In this document: one piece after another, positions 24,840 to 33,146 of the stretch
How positions within the stretch are numbered: the first letter of the stretch is position 1
Layout of the letters: the number at the start of each line of letters is the position of its first letter
NCBI GenBank assembly: GCA_021822605.1
Contig: JAKAQL010000013.1
Span: forward strand, 1-48,664
Length of the DNA stretch: 48,664 bases
Direction: 5' to 3'
DNA from: Actinomycetes bacterium
Lineage (GTDB): Bacteria > Actinomycetota > Acidimicrobiia > Acidimicrobiales > Acidimicrobiaceae
Translations under genes and position numbers: made by a program
The notes under the pieces: generated by a model
Databases searched by the model: none
What the model was told of the DNA's origin: nothing
What the model saw: the letters and a program-made list of their open reading frames with translations, nothing else

Positions 24840-24981
24840 TCATGTCTCGGGACATCGTGTGGTACGTATGAAAATCAATTCACCATAATTCAGTGATCCA
24901 CTGTAGATGAACCACATCGCTGTTTGCATGGCAAGCAGCCGTTCTACGATGAATGCAACGAGTGACATCGTCGCGGTGACC

Positions 24982-24987
24982 TAGACT
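24982..24987 (+). promoter_or_regulatory. -10 element of the MFS gene
   Basis: TAGACT ends nine bases before the ATG of the transporter, and no ribosome binding site is visible between them. This suggests a leaderless or nearly leaderless message. Confidence 0.4.
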
Positions 24988-24996
24988 AGCAGGGTT

Positions 24997-26271
24997 ATGC
25001 CACAGCCCAGAGAGAACGCTCGCTCGAAGACGGGCGAGATTCTACGAGATCCAGTGATTCAACGGTTGACCGTTGCACGTAGTTTTGTGTCACTGGCCAA
25101 CGGCATGCTGCCAGTCGCCTTGAGTTTTACCATCCTTGGACTTCTTCACTCAGCCACCGACCTCGGCTTTATTCTCGGTGCTGAGACCCTCACCATGGTC
25201 GTCGCTATTCTCTTTGCCGGGGTACTCGCCGACCGCGTTCCTCGTAAATGGCTATTGGTGCTCTCAGACGCCCTGTTCGGTCTCAGCATGGTAGCCTCTG
25301 GCGTCTTTGCTATACTCTCGATCCGCCACGTCACGTACTACCTCCTTGCGGCGGTACTGATCGGATTCGCCGATGCCCTGTTTGTCCCCGCATTCGAGGG
25401 ATGGGCACAGCAGGTGATCCCCGTCCAGCAACGACAGCAGGCGAGTGCTGTTCGCAGCATCTATCGCAACATTGGCGCGATCGCCGGACCCTTTCTGGCT
25501 GCGCTCCTGGTGGCTTCGATCTCGGCTCCTTGGGCGCTCTTGGTGGCCGGCGCGCTACCTCTCGTCGGTGGCGCTATCTTTCTCAACCTACCCACGGGAG
25601 CAAACACCGGTGAATCCACTACTGCCTCCCTCGTGGCCGAACTGCGCAGCGGCTGGGGCGCCTTTCGGTCACGCAGCTGGATTTGGTCAGTGGATCTACA
25701 GTTCGCTCTCTGGCACGTCGTCATCTGGGCACCCTTGATGGTCCTTGGTCCAGTATTGGCCGAACATTACTACCACGGTGCAACCAGTTGGGCATTGATA
25801 TGGGCTGGTGTGGGCGTGGGCGGTGTTATTGGGGGTCTGGTTGCCTTTCAGTACCACCCGAAATACCCAGTGAGAACAGGCACCATCGCCATGGTTGGTC
25901 TGACTCCAGTGATGATCCTCCTTGCTCTCCACGCCAATATCTGGTTAACAAGCGCTGCTGCGATCCTCGGCGGAGCCGGACTGGAACTCTTCGGTGCACT
26001 CTGGTCCTACAGTTTCCAAACGCACGTACCAGCAGACGTGATCTCCAAAGTTGCAAGTTTTGATTTCCTCGCATCCGTCGCCTTCTTGCCCGTCGGACTC
26101 GCCATCGTCGTCCCACTCTCGCAACTCATCTCCGTGAAGGGGGTCTTCCTTCTTGGTGCTGTCTACCTCGTCCTCTCGGCGATCCTGGTCCTCTTGGTGC
26201 CATCAGTCCGCCGACTGGGCCGTACCCCGCCCGAGCAACTCATCCACACCGATGACCCAGGCGCTACTTGA
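24997..26271 (+). CDS. Major facilitator superfamily exporter
   Basis: A 424-residue membrane protein with about twelve predicted helices and the MFS loop motif between helices 2 and 3 (GVLADRVPRKWLL). Length and pattern fit the DHA3/EntS-like drug or siderophore exporter branch; the substrate cannot be read from sequence. It is divergent from the persulfide-dioxygenase-like gene. Its last eight bases overlap the end of the convergent pilC, leaving no room for a terminator between them. Confidence 0.85.
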   Translation: MPQPRENARSKTGEILRDPVIQRLTVARSFVSLANGMLPVALSFTILGLLHSATDLGFILGAETLTMVVAILFAGVLADRVPRKWLLVLSDALFGLSMVASGVFAILSIRHVTYYLLAAVLIGFADALFVPAFEGWAQQVIPVQQRQQASAVRSIYRNIGAIAGPFLAALLVASISAPWALLVAGALPLVGGAIFLNLPTGANTGESTTASLVAELRSGWGAFRSRSWIWSVDLQFALWHVVIWAPLMVLGPVLAEHYYHGATSWALIWAGVGVGGVIGGLVAFQYHPKYPVRTGTIAMVGLTPVMILLALHANIWLTSAAAILGGAGLELFGALWSYSFQTHVPADVISKVASFDFLASVAFLPVGLAIVVPLSQLISVKGVFLLGAVYLVLSAILVLLVPSVRRLGRTPPEQLIHTDDPGAT

Positions 26272-27481
26272 GCAGTTTGATGATGTCAAGCATCGGCAGG
26301 TAGAGGGCGATCACCATTCCACCGACGACGGTACCAAGGACGACGATGAGGAGGGGTTCGAGAAGAGAAGAGAGGGAATCGGTCATCGCGGAGACCTCCT
26401 GCGAATAGAAACGAGCGATTTTCTCGAGCATGGTATCGAGCGAACCCGACTCCTCGCCCACTGCAATCATCTGGGCTACCATGGGGGGAAATATCGGGTG
26501 GGTGCCGAGTCGCTCGGCGATCCCCTCACCCTGGGAAACTCCGCGCTTGGTGTCCAGTGCGGCCGCTGAGACAAGCGAGTTGTTGGCGACCCCGCTCGCG
26601 ATCTCGAGTGAGGGAACGAGGGTTACCCCACTGCGTATCAGGGTCGACAGGGTCGAGGCGAAACGCGCTACGGCGTATTTTTGAATCAGTACACCAAACA
26701 CTGGAAGCTTGAGGACTAGTCGATCCATCATGGCCTTTCCCCGTTTGGTGCGACGTACGCGAATGAATCCGACGACTAGCCCGACGTACAAGACGATCAG
26801 GAGCGGGAAGAATGTCACCGCTAGATGGGAAACGAACATCAAGATCCGAGTCGGTAGCGGAAGTTGGCTGCCAAGGGAGGTAAAAATACTTTGGAAGGTA
26901 GGCACAACGTAGACCAACATCGCGGTGAGGATAACCACGACCAACACCACGACTGCTGCAGGATAGGTCAGTGCGGACTTGATCTTGCGCTGGAGTTCGA
27001 CGCGAGTTTCCAACGTTTCGGCCGCCCGCGATAGCACTTGGTCGAGGGTTCCAGAGACCTCGCCAGCGCGGATCATCGCCACAAATAACGTGTCAAAGAC
27101 CTTTGGGAACGCCTCAACAGCCTCAGAGAATGACTTCCCAGCGGTTATCTCCTGGCGAATCGCGGTGACTGCATCCCGCAGTGTTGGATTATCGGTCTGG
27201 GTCTGGAGAATCGACAGGGCTCGCACAATCGTGATCCCTGACTCGATCATGGTGGCGAACTGCCGAGCAAAGACGGCCACCTCTGCGAGCTTGACACGAC
27301 GGGACAAGCCGAGATTCACGTCGCGCTTCAGAACAGGTACCCGCTTTGTGTTGACCGAGACCGGCAATAGGCCTAGATCTCGGAGATGACGAAGGACCGC
27401 CTCACGGCTGTCTGCGTCGATGGCGCCTTGCTTCACATTGCCCTGCGTGTCGCGGGCACGATACTCATAGGTTTCGAGCAC
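26264..27481 (-). CDS. pilC: Type IV pilus inner-membrane platform protein
   Basis: This 405-residue GspF/PilC-family protein sits in the cytoplasmic membrane and couples the assembly motor to the growing pilus. It has two homologous cytoplasmic GspF domains (around residues 65-190 and 270-395), each followed by hydrophobic helices, and the typical VFARQFATMIESGITIVRAL stretch. I choose GTG 27481, which has GGGAGG five bases upstream and overlaps the end of pilT by 17 bases. It is last in a pilB-pilT-pilC unit. Confidence 0.9.
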   Translation of the reverse strand: MLETYEYRARDTQGNVKQGAIDADSREAVLRHLRDLGLLPVSVNTKRVPVLKRDVNLGLSRRVKLAEVAVFARQFATMIESGITIVRALSILQTQTDNPTLRDAVTAIRQEITAGKSFSEAVEAFPKVFDTLFVAMIRAGEVSGTLDQVLSRAAETLETRVELQRKIKSALTYPAAVVVLVVVILTAMLVYVVPTFQSIFTSLGSQLPLPTRILMFVSHLAVTFFPLLIVLYVGLVVGFIRVRRTKRGKAMMDRLVLKLPVFGVLIQKYAVARFASTLSTLIRSGVTLVPSLEIASGVANNSLVSAAALDTKRGVSQGEGIAERLGTHPIFPPMVAQMIAVGEESGSLDTMLEKIARFYSQEVSAMTDSLSSLLEPLLIVVLGTVVGGMVIALYLPMLDIIKLLK

Positions 27482-28562
27482 CCAAACCTCCCATCGCTTC
27501 ATAGAGTTCACGCTGATTTGTGGTCGCGAGGAGCGCCGCCTCTCGTGAGATATGGCCGAGTTTGACGAGTCGAATGAGCGCGGAGTCCATCGTCTGCATC
27601 CCCATCTGTGCACTCGACTGCATAATTGAGTAGAGCTGATGGCTCTTGGCTTCGCGCACCACATTGCGTACTGCCGAGGTCGCTACCAGCACCTCGACTG
27701 CAACCGCGCGGCCTGGTTGATCGCATCGTGGTATCAGTTGCTGAGTGAGGATCGCCTGTAGGGACGCAGCGAGCTGTACCCGAATCTGTGCCTGCTGAAA
27801 CGAAGGAAAGACGTCGATCATGCGGTCAATGGCTTGAGGGGCATCTTGGGTGTGCAGAGTTGCAAAGACGAGGTGGCCCGTCTCAGCGGCCGTGATGGCA
27901 GCAGCAATGGTCTCAAAGTCACGCATCTCACCAACCATGATGACGTCGGGATCCTGTCGCAGAACTTGGCGTAATGCCGTCGCGAAGGCCTTGGTGTCGG
28001 TACCAACCTCTCGCTGGTTGACAATCGAGCTCCGATGAGCATGCAGGAACTCGATGGGATCCTCGATGGTGACAATGTGACGCCGCTGGGTACGGTTGAT
28101 GAGATCGATGATGGCTGCGAGTGTCGTGGACTTACCTGAACCGGTGGGGCCGGTAACCAATACCAGACCCTTCGGTATCTCAGCAAAGCTTTTGACGACT
28201 GGCGGCAGGTCAAGCGTCTCAAGTGGCGGTATCTGGTGAGGAATCACTCGAAAGACGGCACCGATGCTCGAGCGCTGCCGAAACAGGTTGAGACGAAACC
28301 TGCCTAGCCCACGCAACGAGTAGGCGAGATCGAGCTCCCATGCCTCCTCGAAACGCTCGCGCTGTGCCTGTGTCAAGATGGCATACACACCGTCACGGAT
28401 CGTCTCGGGATCGAGTTCTGGTGTTCCCTCAATCTCTCGAAGCGTGCCATAGACACGGATCAGGGGACGTGCGCCCACCGAAAGGTGCAGATCACTGCCT
28501 CTGGCCGCGACCAGCTCGCTGAGCAACGTATCGATCGAAAGCTTGTGTTGGGTCTCTAACAC
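27465..28562 (-). CDS. pilT: Type IV pilus retraction ATPase
   Basis: PilT is the hexameric ATPase that disassembles the pilus, powering twitching and DNA uptake. Seen here: the SDLHLSVG start of the N-terminal domain, Walker A GPTGSGKSTT, the Asp box ending TIEDPIEF, Walker B VIMVGEMRD, the His box HLVFATLHT, and AIRNVVRE-like region near the end as VRNVVREAK. The chosen GTG 28562 gives 365 residues with GAAAGGA eight bases upstream; a TTG at 28583 is possible. It overlaps pilC. Confidence 0.9.
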   Translation of the reverse strand: MLETQHKLSIDTLLSELVAARGSDLHLSVGARPLIRVYGTLREIEGTPELDPETIRDGVYAILTQAQRERFEEAWELDLAYSLRGLGRFRLNLFRQRSSIGAVFRVIPHQIPPLETLDLPPVVKSFAEIPKGLVLVTGPTGSGKSTTLAAIIDLINRTQRRHIVTIEDPIEFLHAHRSSIVNQREVGTDTKAFATALRQVLRQDPDVIMVGEMRDFETIAAAITAAETGHLVFATLHTQDAPQAIDRMIDVFPSFQQAQIRVQLAASLQAILTQQLIPRCDQPGRAVAVEVLVATSAVRNVVREAKSHQLYSIMQSSAQMGMQTMDSALIRLVKLGHISREAALLATTNQRELYEAMGGLGARNL

Positions 28563-28596
28563 GACTGATGTCCTTTCAGACAAATATGTGAGCTCA

Positions 28597-30303
28597 TCAA
28601 ATCAGCACTCTCAATATCTCTTCTATCGAGGTAACTCCCTGCAATACTTGAACCAAACCGGCTTGACGCAGAGTGATAAATCCCTGAGCAGCTGCTATTC
28701 GGTGGAGCTCCTCCATCGGCGCACGAGCGGCGATGGCTCTCCCGAGAGGCTCTGTGATCTCCAATAACTCGTGAAGAGCAACCCGTCCGTAATAGCCAGT
28801 TCGCGAACAACGCTCGCATCCCTTGGGATCGGCTCGGTAGAGGTGGAAGGCCTCCTCGGTCGCTGGCGCTGCAAAACCTACCTCTCGTAGCTCGTCACGA
28901 GTAATCGAGGAGGGTACTCGGCAGTTCAGACACAGTCGTCTGGCGAGGCGCTGCCCGACAACCGCCGTCAACGCGGAGGCGACAAGATAGGGCTCTACTC
29001 CCATCTCGAAGAGCCTTGTCGGTGTCGAGAGCGCGTCGTTGGTATGCAGTGAGGTAAGGACAAGGTGGCCCGTCAGAGCCGACTCGATCGCGATCTCCGC
29101 GGTCTCACGATCGCGCACCTCTCCCACCAAGATGATGTCCGGGTCGGCTCGAAGAATGGAACGAAGAGCTGACGAAAAGGTGACGCCTGCGGCAGGATTC
29201 ACCTGCATCTGCGCGACACCACTCAACTGGTACTCAACTGGATCCTCGACCGTGATGATATTAGTCTCGACTCGGTTGAGTCGATTCAACGTCGCATACA
29301 ACGTCGTCGACTTACCTGAACCGGTGGGGCCCGTGATGAGAATCGTACCCCATGGTTGATCGGTGAGCCGATCATAGAGCCGACGCACGTCAGGCAGGAA
29401 TCCGAGGTCTTCAAGGTCTAAACGAGCCGTTCCGGTATCGAGCACCCGGATAACGACCTTCTCACCGAGATAGGTGGGGAGCGTCGCCACCCGGAGATCG
29501 ACCTTCTGCCCCTCAATTCCCACACTGAAGCGCCCATCCTGTGGCCGTCGCCGTTCCGAGATGTCAAGCCCGGCGAGAATTTTGATGCGCGTCATGAGTT
29601 TGGCATGAACGTTGACGTTCAAACGCCCGACCTCATGGAGCACCCCATCAATGCGGAAACGAATCCGAATGGCCCCGTTGATGGGCTCGACGTGGATGTC
29701 GGACGCTCTGTCGAGGACGGCCTGGGAGATCATCTGATTGACAAGCGAGACGATTGGGCCATCCTCGACCACGTCCGCAACATCAGCCTTGACCGCCTCC
29801 TTTCGCTCCTCGGCTTGCTCAGAAAGATCAAACTGCTCCTTGAGGTTCAACTGGGAACGTTCAATAGTGGCAAGGAGCTGCGAATAGGTCACGACCACCA
29901 GATGAAGATCGCGTCGTAATATCGTTTTGAGATCATCCTTGGCAACGACATCCGTAGGATCTACCATTGCCACCATCATGGAGCTGGCCTCCTCACGAAT
30001 CGGGAGGGCAAGATAACGGCGCGCAGCCCGTGAGGGCAGAAGTGCAACGACACTTGGATCAAAGGTGAGACCATTGAGGTCGAGCTCCTCAACGCCATAA
30101 CGTTCCGAGAGAAAATGACAGAGCGCAATCTCATCAATCAGTCGACCCTCCACAAGGGCCCTAATCAACGAGCGTTGTTCATCCTTGGTCAAGAGCAGTT
30201 GGCGAATCGTGTCCTCTGCTACCAATCCTGCGTTCACGAGTCCACGCGCAAGCGAGGAGAGCTCAGGAGTAGTAAAGGTGCGCTCTAACGCGGACTCACT
30301 CAT
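28597..30303 (-). CDS. pilB: Type IV pilus assembly ATPase (GspE/PilB)
   Basis: This is the extension motor of the pilus. It has an MshEN-like N-terminal domain (about residues 15-160), a central N2 domain, and an ATPase core with Walker A GPTGSGKSTT, Asp box ITVEDPVEY, Walker B IILVGEVRD and the LTSLHTNDA His box. Four Cys in CLNC and CERC, flanking a short insert, form the usual zinc site. I start at ATG 30303 (568 residues, the normal family size). The frame continues upstream to 30600, but that part has no similarity to the family. pilT follows 34 bases later. Confidence 0.9.
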   Translation of the reverse strand: MSESALERTFTTPELSSLARGLVNAGLVAEDTIRQLLLTKDEQRSLIRALVEGRLIDEIALCHFLSERYGVEELDLNGLTFDPSVVALLPSRAARRYLALPIREEASSMMVAMVDPTDVVAKDDLKTILRRDLHLVVVTYSQLLATIERSQLNLKEQFDLSEQAEERKEAVKADVADVVEDGPIVSLVNQMISQAVLDRASDIHVEPINGAIRIRFRIDGVLHEVGRLNVNVHAKLMTRIKILAGLDISERRRPQDGRFSVGIEGQKVDLRVATLPTYLGEKVVIRVLDTGTARLDLEDLGFLPDVRRLYDRLTDQPWGTILITGPTGSGKSTTLYATLNRLNRVETNIITVEDPVEYQLSGVAQMQVNPAAGVTFSSALRSILRADPDIILVGEVRDRETAEIAIESALTGHLVLTSLHTNDALSTPTRLFEMGVEPYLVASALTAVVGQRLARRLCLNCRVPSSITRDELREVGFAAPATEEAFHLYRADPKGCERCSRTGYYGRVALHELLEITEPLGRAIAARAPMEELHRIAAAQGFITLRQAGLVQVLQGVTSIEEILRVLI

Positions 30304-30864
30304 AACCAACCATCGGCCGAAAACCCATGCGACCAAAGCCTCACCTATCTGGTGCATGAACCCCTTGAATCCATGAAGCACGATACCGCCAGCAAAACCG
30401 CCATGACCTGGCAACGCCTCACGACAACGCGATCCATCCAGAACTCTTGGGCACTGGGCAACAAGCAAAACGCGGGCTACAGAAGCTGACAATCCCCGCG
30501 ACGGAGCACTGCCTTGGAGATCCCAAGGAAGGCGGCGAAGAGCTCTCTCGAGAAGCATCCCTGTGGCTGTCGATCTCGGCCCATCCGTGCCATGGTTCAT
30601 TGCTCCGGGGACAACCTGGTCGCTCTCGAACAGCTTGGATCCCGGTCAGGTGACCACCTGACAGACGCGGCGAGGATAGCGCCTTCCTTCATCCCGGGCT
30701 CCCCTGATCGGGTCACGCTGTTGCTGGTCCCAACGAGCCCTGGGGTAGGGACGGAACCGTACCTTTGCCCTGAGCGGAACGCTCACGATTGCCCTGAGCG
30801 GAAAGCTCACGATAACGAGAATGGCGATCGACCTCTCACCCAGATCGGCCAGACCACCGCGCGA
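30304..30864. other. Intergenic region upstream of pilB
   Basis: 561 bases between the aroE stop and pilB, on the same strand. The pilB frame stays open for about 99 codons here but the sequence does not look like a protein domain. It contains the 24-bp tandem repeat at 30765-30812. The pilB promoter should be here but no clear one is visible. Confidence 0.45.
30765..30812. repeat. 24-bp tandem duplication with hairpins
   Basis: Two adjacent 24-base units (30765-30788 and 30789-30812) differ at one base. Each holds a small hairpin: TGAGCG-GAA-CGCTCA in the first, TGAGC-GGAAA-GCTCA in the second. They lie about 50 bases beyond the aroE stop. Confidence 0.75.
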
Positions 30865-31695
30865 TCAGAGGAGGGCATCCATGAACACAGCGAACTCCGG
30901 CAAGGTGCCATAAAAGAGCGAAAACGCGAGACGGGCTTGGGCAGCCAACATTGAGCGTCCGTCAAAGGCGCGGAGGCCCAGGTGGCGAGCAGCTCGGATT
31001 AGCGGTGTCGTCGTCGGGTCATAGACCATGTCGTAGACGACCTGAATCTCGTTGACCCTAGCGAGGTCGACGGGAACTCGCTCCTCGGCCCCCGCGCCCC
31101 TCATACCGACGGTCGTTGCGTTGATCACCAGGTCAACCGCCAAGCCACCCGTCTCCTCGCAGATCCCCACCGGACCTTCGAAAGAGTCCACCAACGCTCG
31201 CGCCCGTGCTGGGCTTCGATTAGCGAGGTAAACCTCACTGGCCCCCGCAATGAGCATTGCAAAGACAGCGGCGCGTGCGGCGCCACCACCCCCGAGGATG
31301 AGCACACGCTGGCCGTAGGGCTCAAACCCCACGAACAGTCGCAACGCTTCGAGAAGACCACGGGCATCGGTGTTGTAGCCGATGACGGAATCCTGGGAGA
31401 AGAGCACAGTATTCGCTGCGCCAATCCTGCGTACCTCATCATCTGCTCGATCAAGAAGTGGAAGCACCGCGACTTTGAGTGGCGCGGTCAGGTTTGCACC
31501 CTGGAAGCCAAGTGTCTGGAGCGCCCTGATGGTAGCACTGAGTTGCGTTGGCTGGGTTTGAAAAGCCAGATAGTCACCGGTCAGCCCGCTGCGGGCAAGA
31601 GCACCGAGATGGAGTCGAGGCGATAGGCTTTGCGCGATCGGATCGCCGAGTACGCAGGCTAAAGGGATGCTCGGACGGCTCGCTGCACCGGTCAC
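30865..31695 (-). CDS. aroE: Shikimate dehydrogenase
   Basis: AroE reduces 3-dehydroshikimate to shikimate with NADPH in aromatic amino acid synthesis. The 276-residue protein shows the shikimate site SLSPRLH, the catalytic Lys in NLTAPLK (Lys 74), the catalytic Asp in GYNTD (Asp 110), and the NADP-binding loop LGGGGAARA. The GTG start overlaps the mltG stop as GTGA, implying coupling. Finding aroE right after mltG and yqgF fits actinobacterial gene order, where other aro genes often follow; here they do not. Confidence 0.9.
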   Translation of the reverse strand: MTGAASRPSIPLACVLGDPIAQSLSPRLHLGALARSGLTGDYLAFQTQPTQLSATIRALQTLGFQGANLTAPLKVAVLPLLDRADDEVRRIGAANTVLFSQDSVIGYNTDARGLLEALRLFVGFEPYGQRVLILGGGGAARAAVFAMLIAGASEVYLANRSPARARALVDSFEGPVGICEETGGLAVDLVINATTVGMRGAGAEERVPVDLARVNEIQVVYDMVYDPTTTPLIRAARHLGLRAFDGRSMLAAQARLAFSLFYGTLPEFAVFMDALL

Positions 31696-32699
31696 GATCG
31701 TTCCCCGTACTGTGCGATGGCAGCCTGTTGTTCGGCGAAGGTATCAAAAAAGGAAAGATGTCGATGCCCACGTAAGGCGACAAAGTAGAGCCAGGTCCCA
31801 CGTGCTGGATGGAGTACACTTGAGATCCCAGCCGCATCAACGGCGCCAATCGGACCCGGTGGCAGACCTCGGTGGGTGTACGTGTTGTAGGCCGACGCAT
31901 CTTGGAGCTGGGTACCAGTGATCGGGTTCGAGTAGTTGGCGGTCGCAAATCGAACCGTCGAGTCCATTTCGAGCGGCATATCATCGCCAAGACGATTGAG
32001 GATGACACGAGCAACCTTGGCGTACCCTGACGGCGTGTTAGCCTCTCTCTCTGCGATGGAGGCGGCGACGATCACTTGGTCCGCCGTGAGACCGTGATAG
32101 GTTCCCGTTGGCATCAGTCCAACCGACTCAAACTCCTGGGTCGACCTATCCAGCATCTGTTGGATCAGTTCCTTCGGGGTACCAAGTGGATCGACAAAAT
32201 AAGTATCAGGGTAGAGTAATCCCTCCAGACTTGATCTTCCGGGTAGAAAGGGCGAATGAAATGCGTCAAGCTCGTTGGATTGGCGCAGGAAACTCGCTCC
32301 CGATAGACCTTCACCAGGGACACCCTTCAACTCTGCTGCAATAGCGGTCAACGTCATCCCCGGCAGCACATTGAGCCGAAGTGAAGCGGGGCCGCCGGTG
32401 AGTATCCCAAGGGTCCGTGCATACCCTTCGTTCGTACGCATGAAGTAGACGCCCGCGTCGATGACGCCAACTCCTTTGATCTCTGCGTAGGCTTTAAAGA
32501 GAAGCGGCGAGCGGACCACCAGTGCATCCCCAAGCTGGTCGACAATCGCGTTGACGGACTCCCCGGGATCAACGACCACCGCCACGGAATGCCCCTCCGA
32601 GCTGGGTCGCGACTCAAAGTAATAGCTAATCCCTAGGGTGATTACTACGAGCACCACAACGGTGACGCCGGCCAGGATAAACAGCCGTAACCTATGCAA
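31692..32699 (-). CDS. mltG: Endolytic murein transglycosylase
   Basis: MltG cuts nascent glycan strands in the membrane-proximal peptidoglycan and is thought to set glycan length. The 335-residue protein has one N-terminal membrane helix (about 8-28), then the YceG domain with the catalytic Glu 159 in SLEGLLYPDTY, the IVAASIAEREA segment and NTYTHRGLPPGPI. It lies between yqgF and aroE and overlaps aroE by four bases. Confidence 0.92.
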   Translation of the reverse strand: MHRLRLFILAGVTVVVLVVITLGISYYFESRPSSEGHSVAVVVDPGESVNAIVDQLGDALVVRSPLLFKAYAEIKGVGVIDAGVYFMRTNEGYARTLGILTGGPASLRLNVLPGMTLTAIAAELKGVPGEGLSGASFLRQSNELDAFHSPFLPGRSSLEGLLYPDTYFVDPLGTPKELIQQMLDRSTQEFESVGLMPTGTYHGLTADQVIVAASIAEREANTPSGYAKVARVILNRLGDDMPLEMDSTVRFATANYSNPITGTQLQDASAYNTYTHRGLPPGPIGAVDAAGISSVLHPARGTWLYFVALRGHRHLSFFDTFAEQQAAIAQYGERS

Positions 32700-32720
32700 A
32701 GCAGCGCCTACTCAAGATAG

Positions 32721-32752
32721 AGCCTAAGCACGGTGGAGCCTAAGCACGGTGG
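32721..32752. repeat. Perfect 16-bp tandem duplication at the yqgF 3' end
   Basis: Two identical 16-base units (32721-32736, 32737-32752). The second contains the last codons (HRA) and stop of yqgF; the first repeats them downstream in the gap before mltG. It is a small gene-end duplication. Confidence 0.8.
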
Positions 32753-33144
32753 AGTCCATCGAGGTACCGCTGGAGAATATCGGCGGCGGCGAGATCATCG
32801 ACACGGCCACGCTGATCGCGCGTCGAGACTCCTGCCTCCGTAAGCGCGCGTTCGACACCACGACTGGAGAATCGTTCATCGACCTCGACGATAGGGAGCC
32901 CAATGAGCGGTTGCAGTTCAACGATGAAACGTCGAGCCATCTGAGTGCTCTCGGTCTCTCCGCCATCGAGGGAAAGCGGCACACCCACAACCGCCATCTC
33001 CACACGATAGTCGTCAACGATACCTCGAACGCGATCCTGCCACCCGGACGTACGTGGGACAACCGCCAGTGGGAAACCAGCTCCATCGACACTCAGTGCA
33101 ACCCCGATCCGACGAAGCCCAGGGTCAAAGCCAGCAACTCTCAT
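32740..33144 (-). CDS. yqgF: Holliday junction resolvase-like / pre-16S rRNA nuclease
   Basis: A 134-residue RNase H-fold nuclease of the YqgF/RuvX family, which trims the 5' end of pre-16S rRNA. Visible active-site acids are Asp 7 in FDPGLRRIG, the Glu in VDERFSS and the late Asp in DDLAAADILQ. It starts two bases after the alaS stop and is followed by mltG, the usual alaS-yqgF-mltG order. The ribosome binding site is weak, so translation may depend on alaS. Confidence 0.9.
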   Translation of the reverse strand: MRVAGFDPGLRRIGVALSVDGAGFPLAVVPRTSGWQDRVRGIVDDYRVEMAVVGVPLSLDGGETESTQMARRFIVELQPLIGLPIVEVDERFSSRGVERALTEAGVSTRDQRGRVDDLAAADILQRYLDGLHRA

Positions 33145-33146
33145 CG

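Noticed and set aside
30304-30600. N-terminal extension of pilB up to 30600.
   Set aside because: The added 99 residues have no family similarity, and ATG 30303 gives the normal PilB size.
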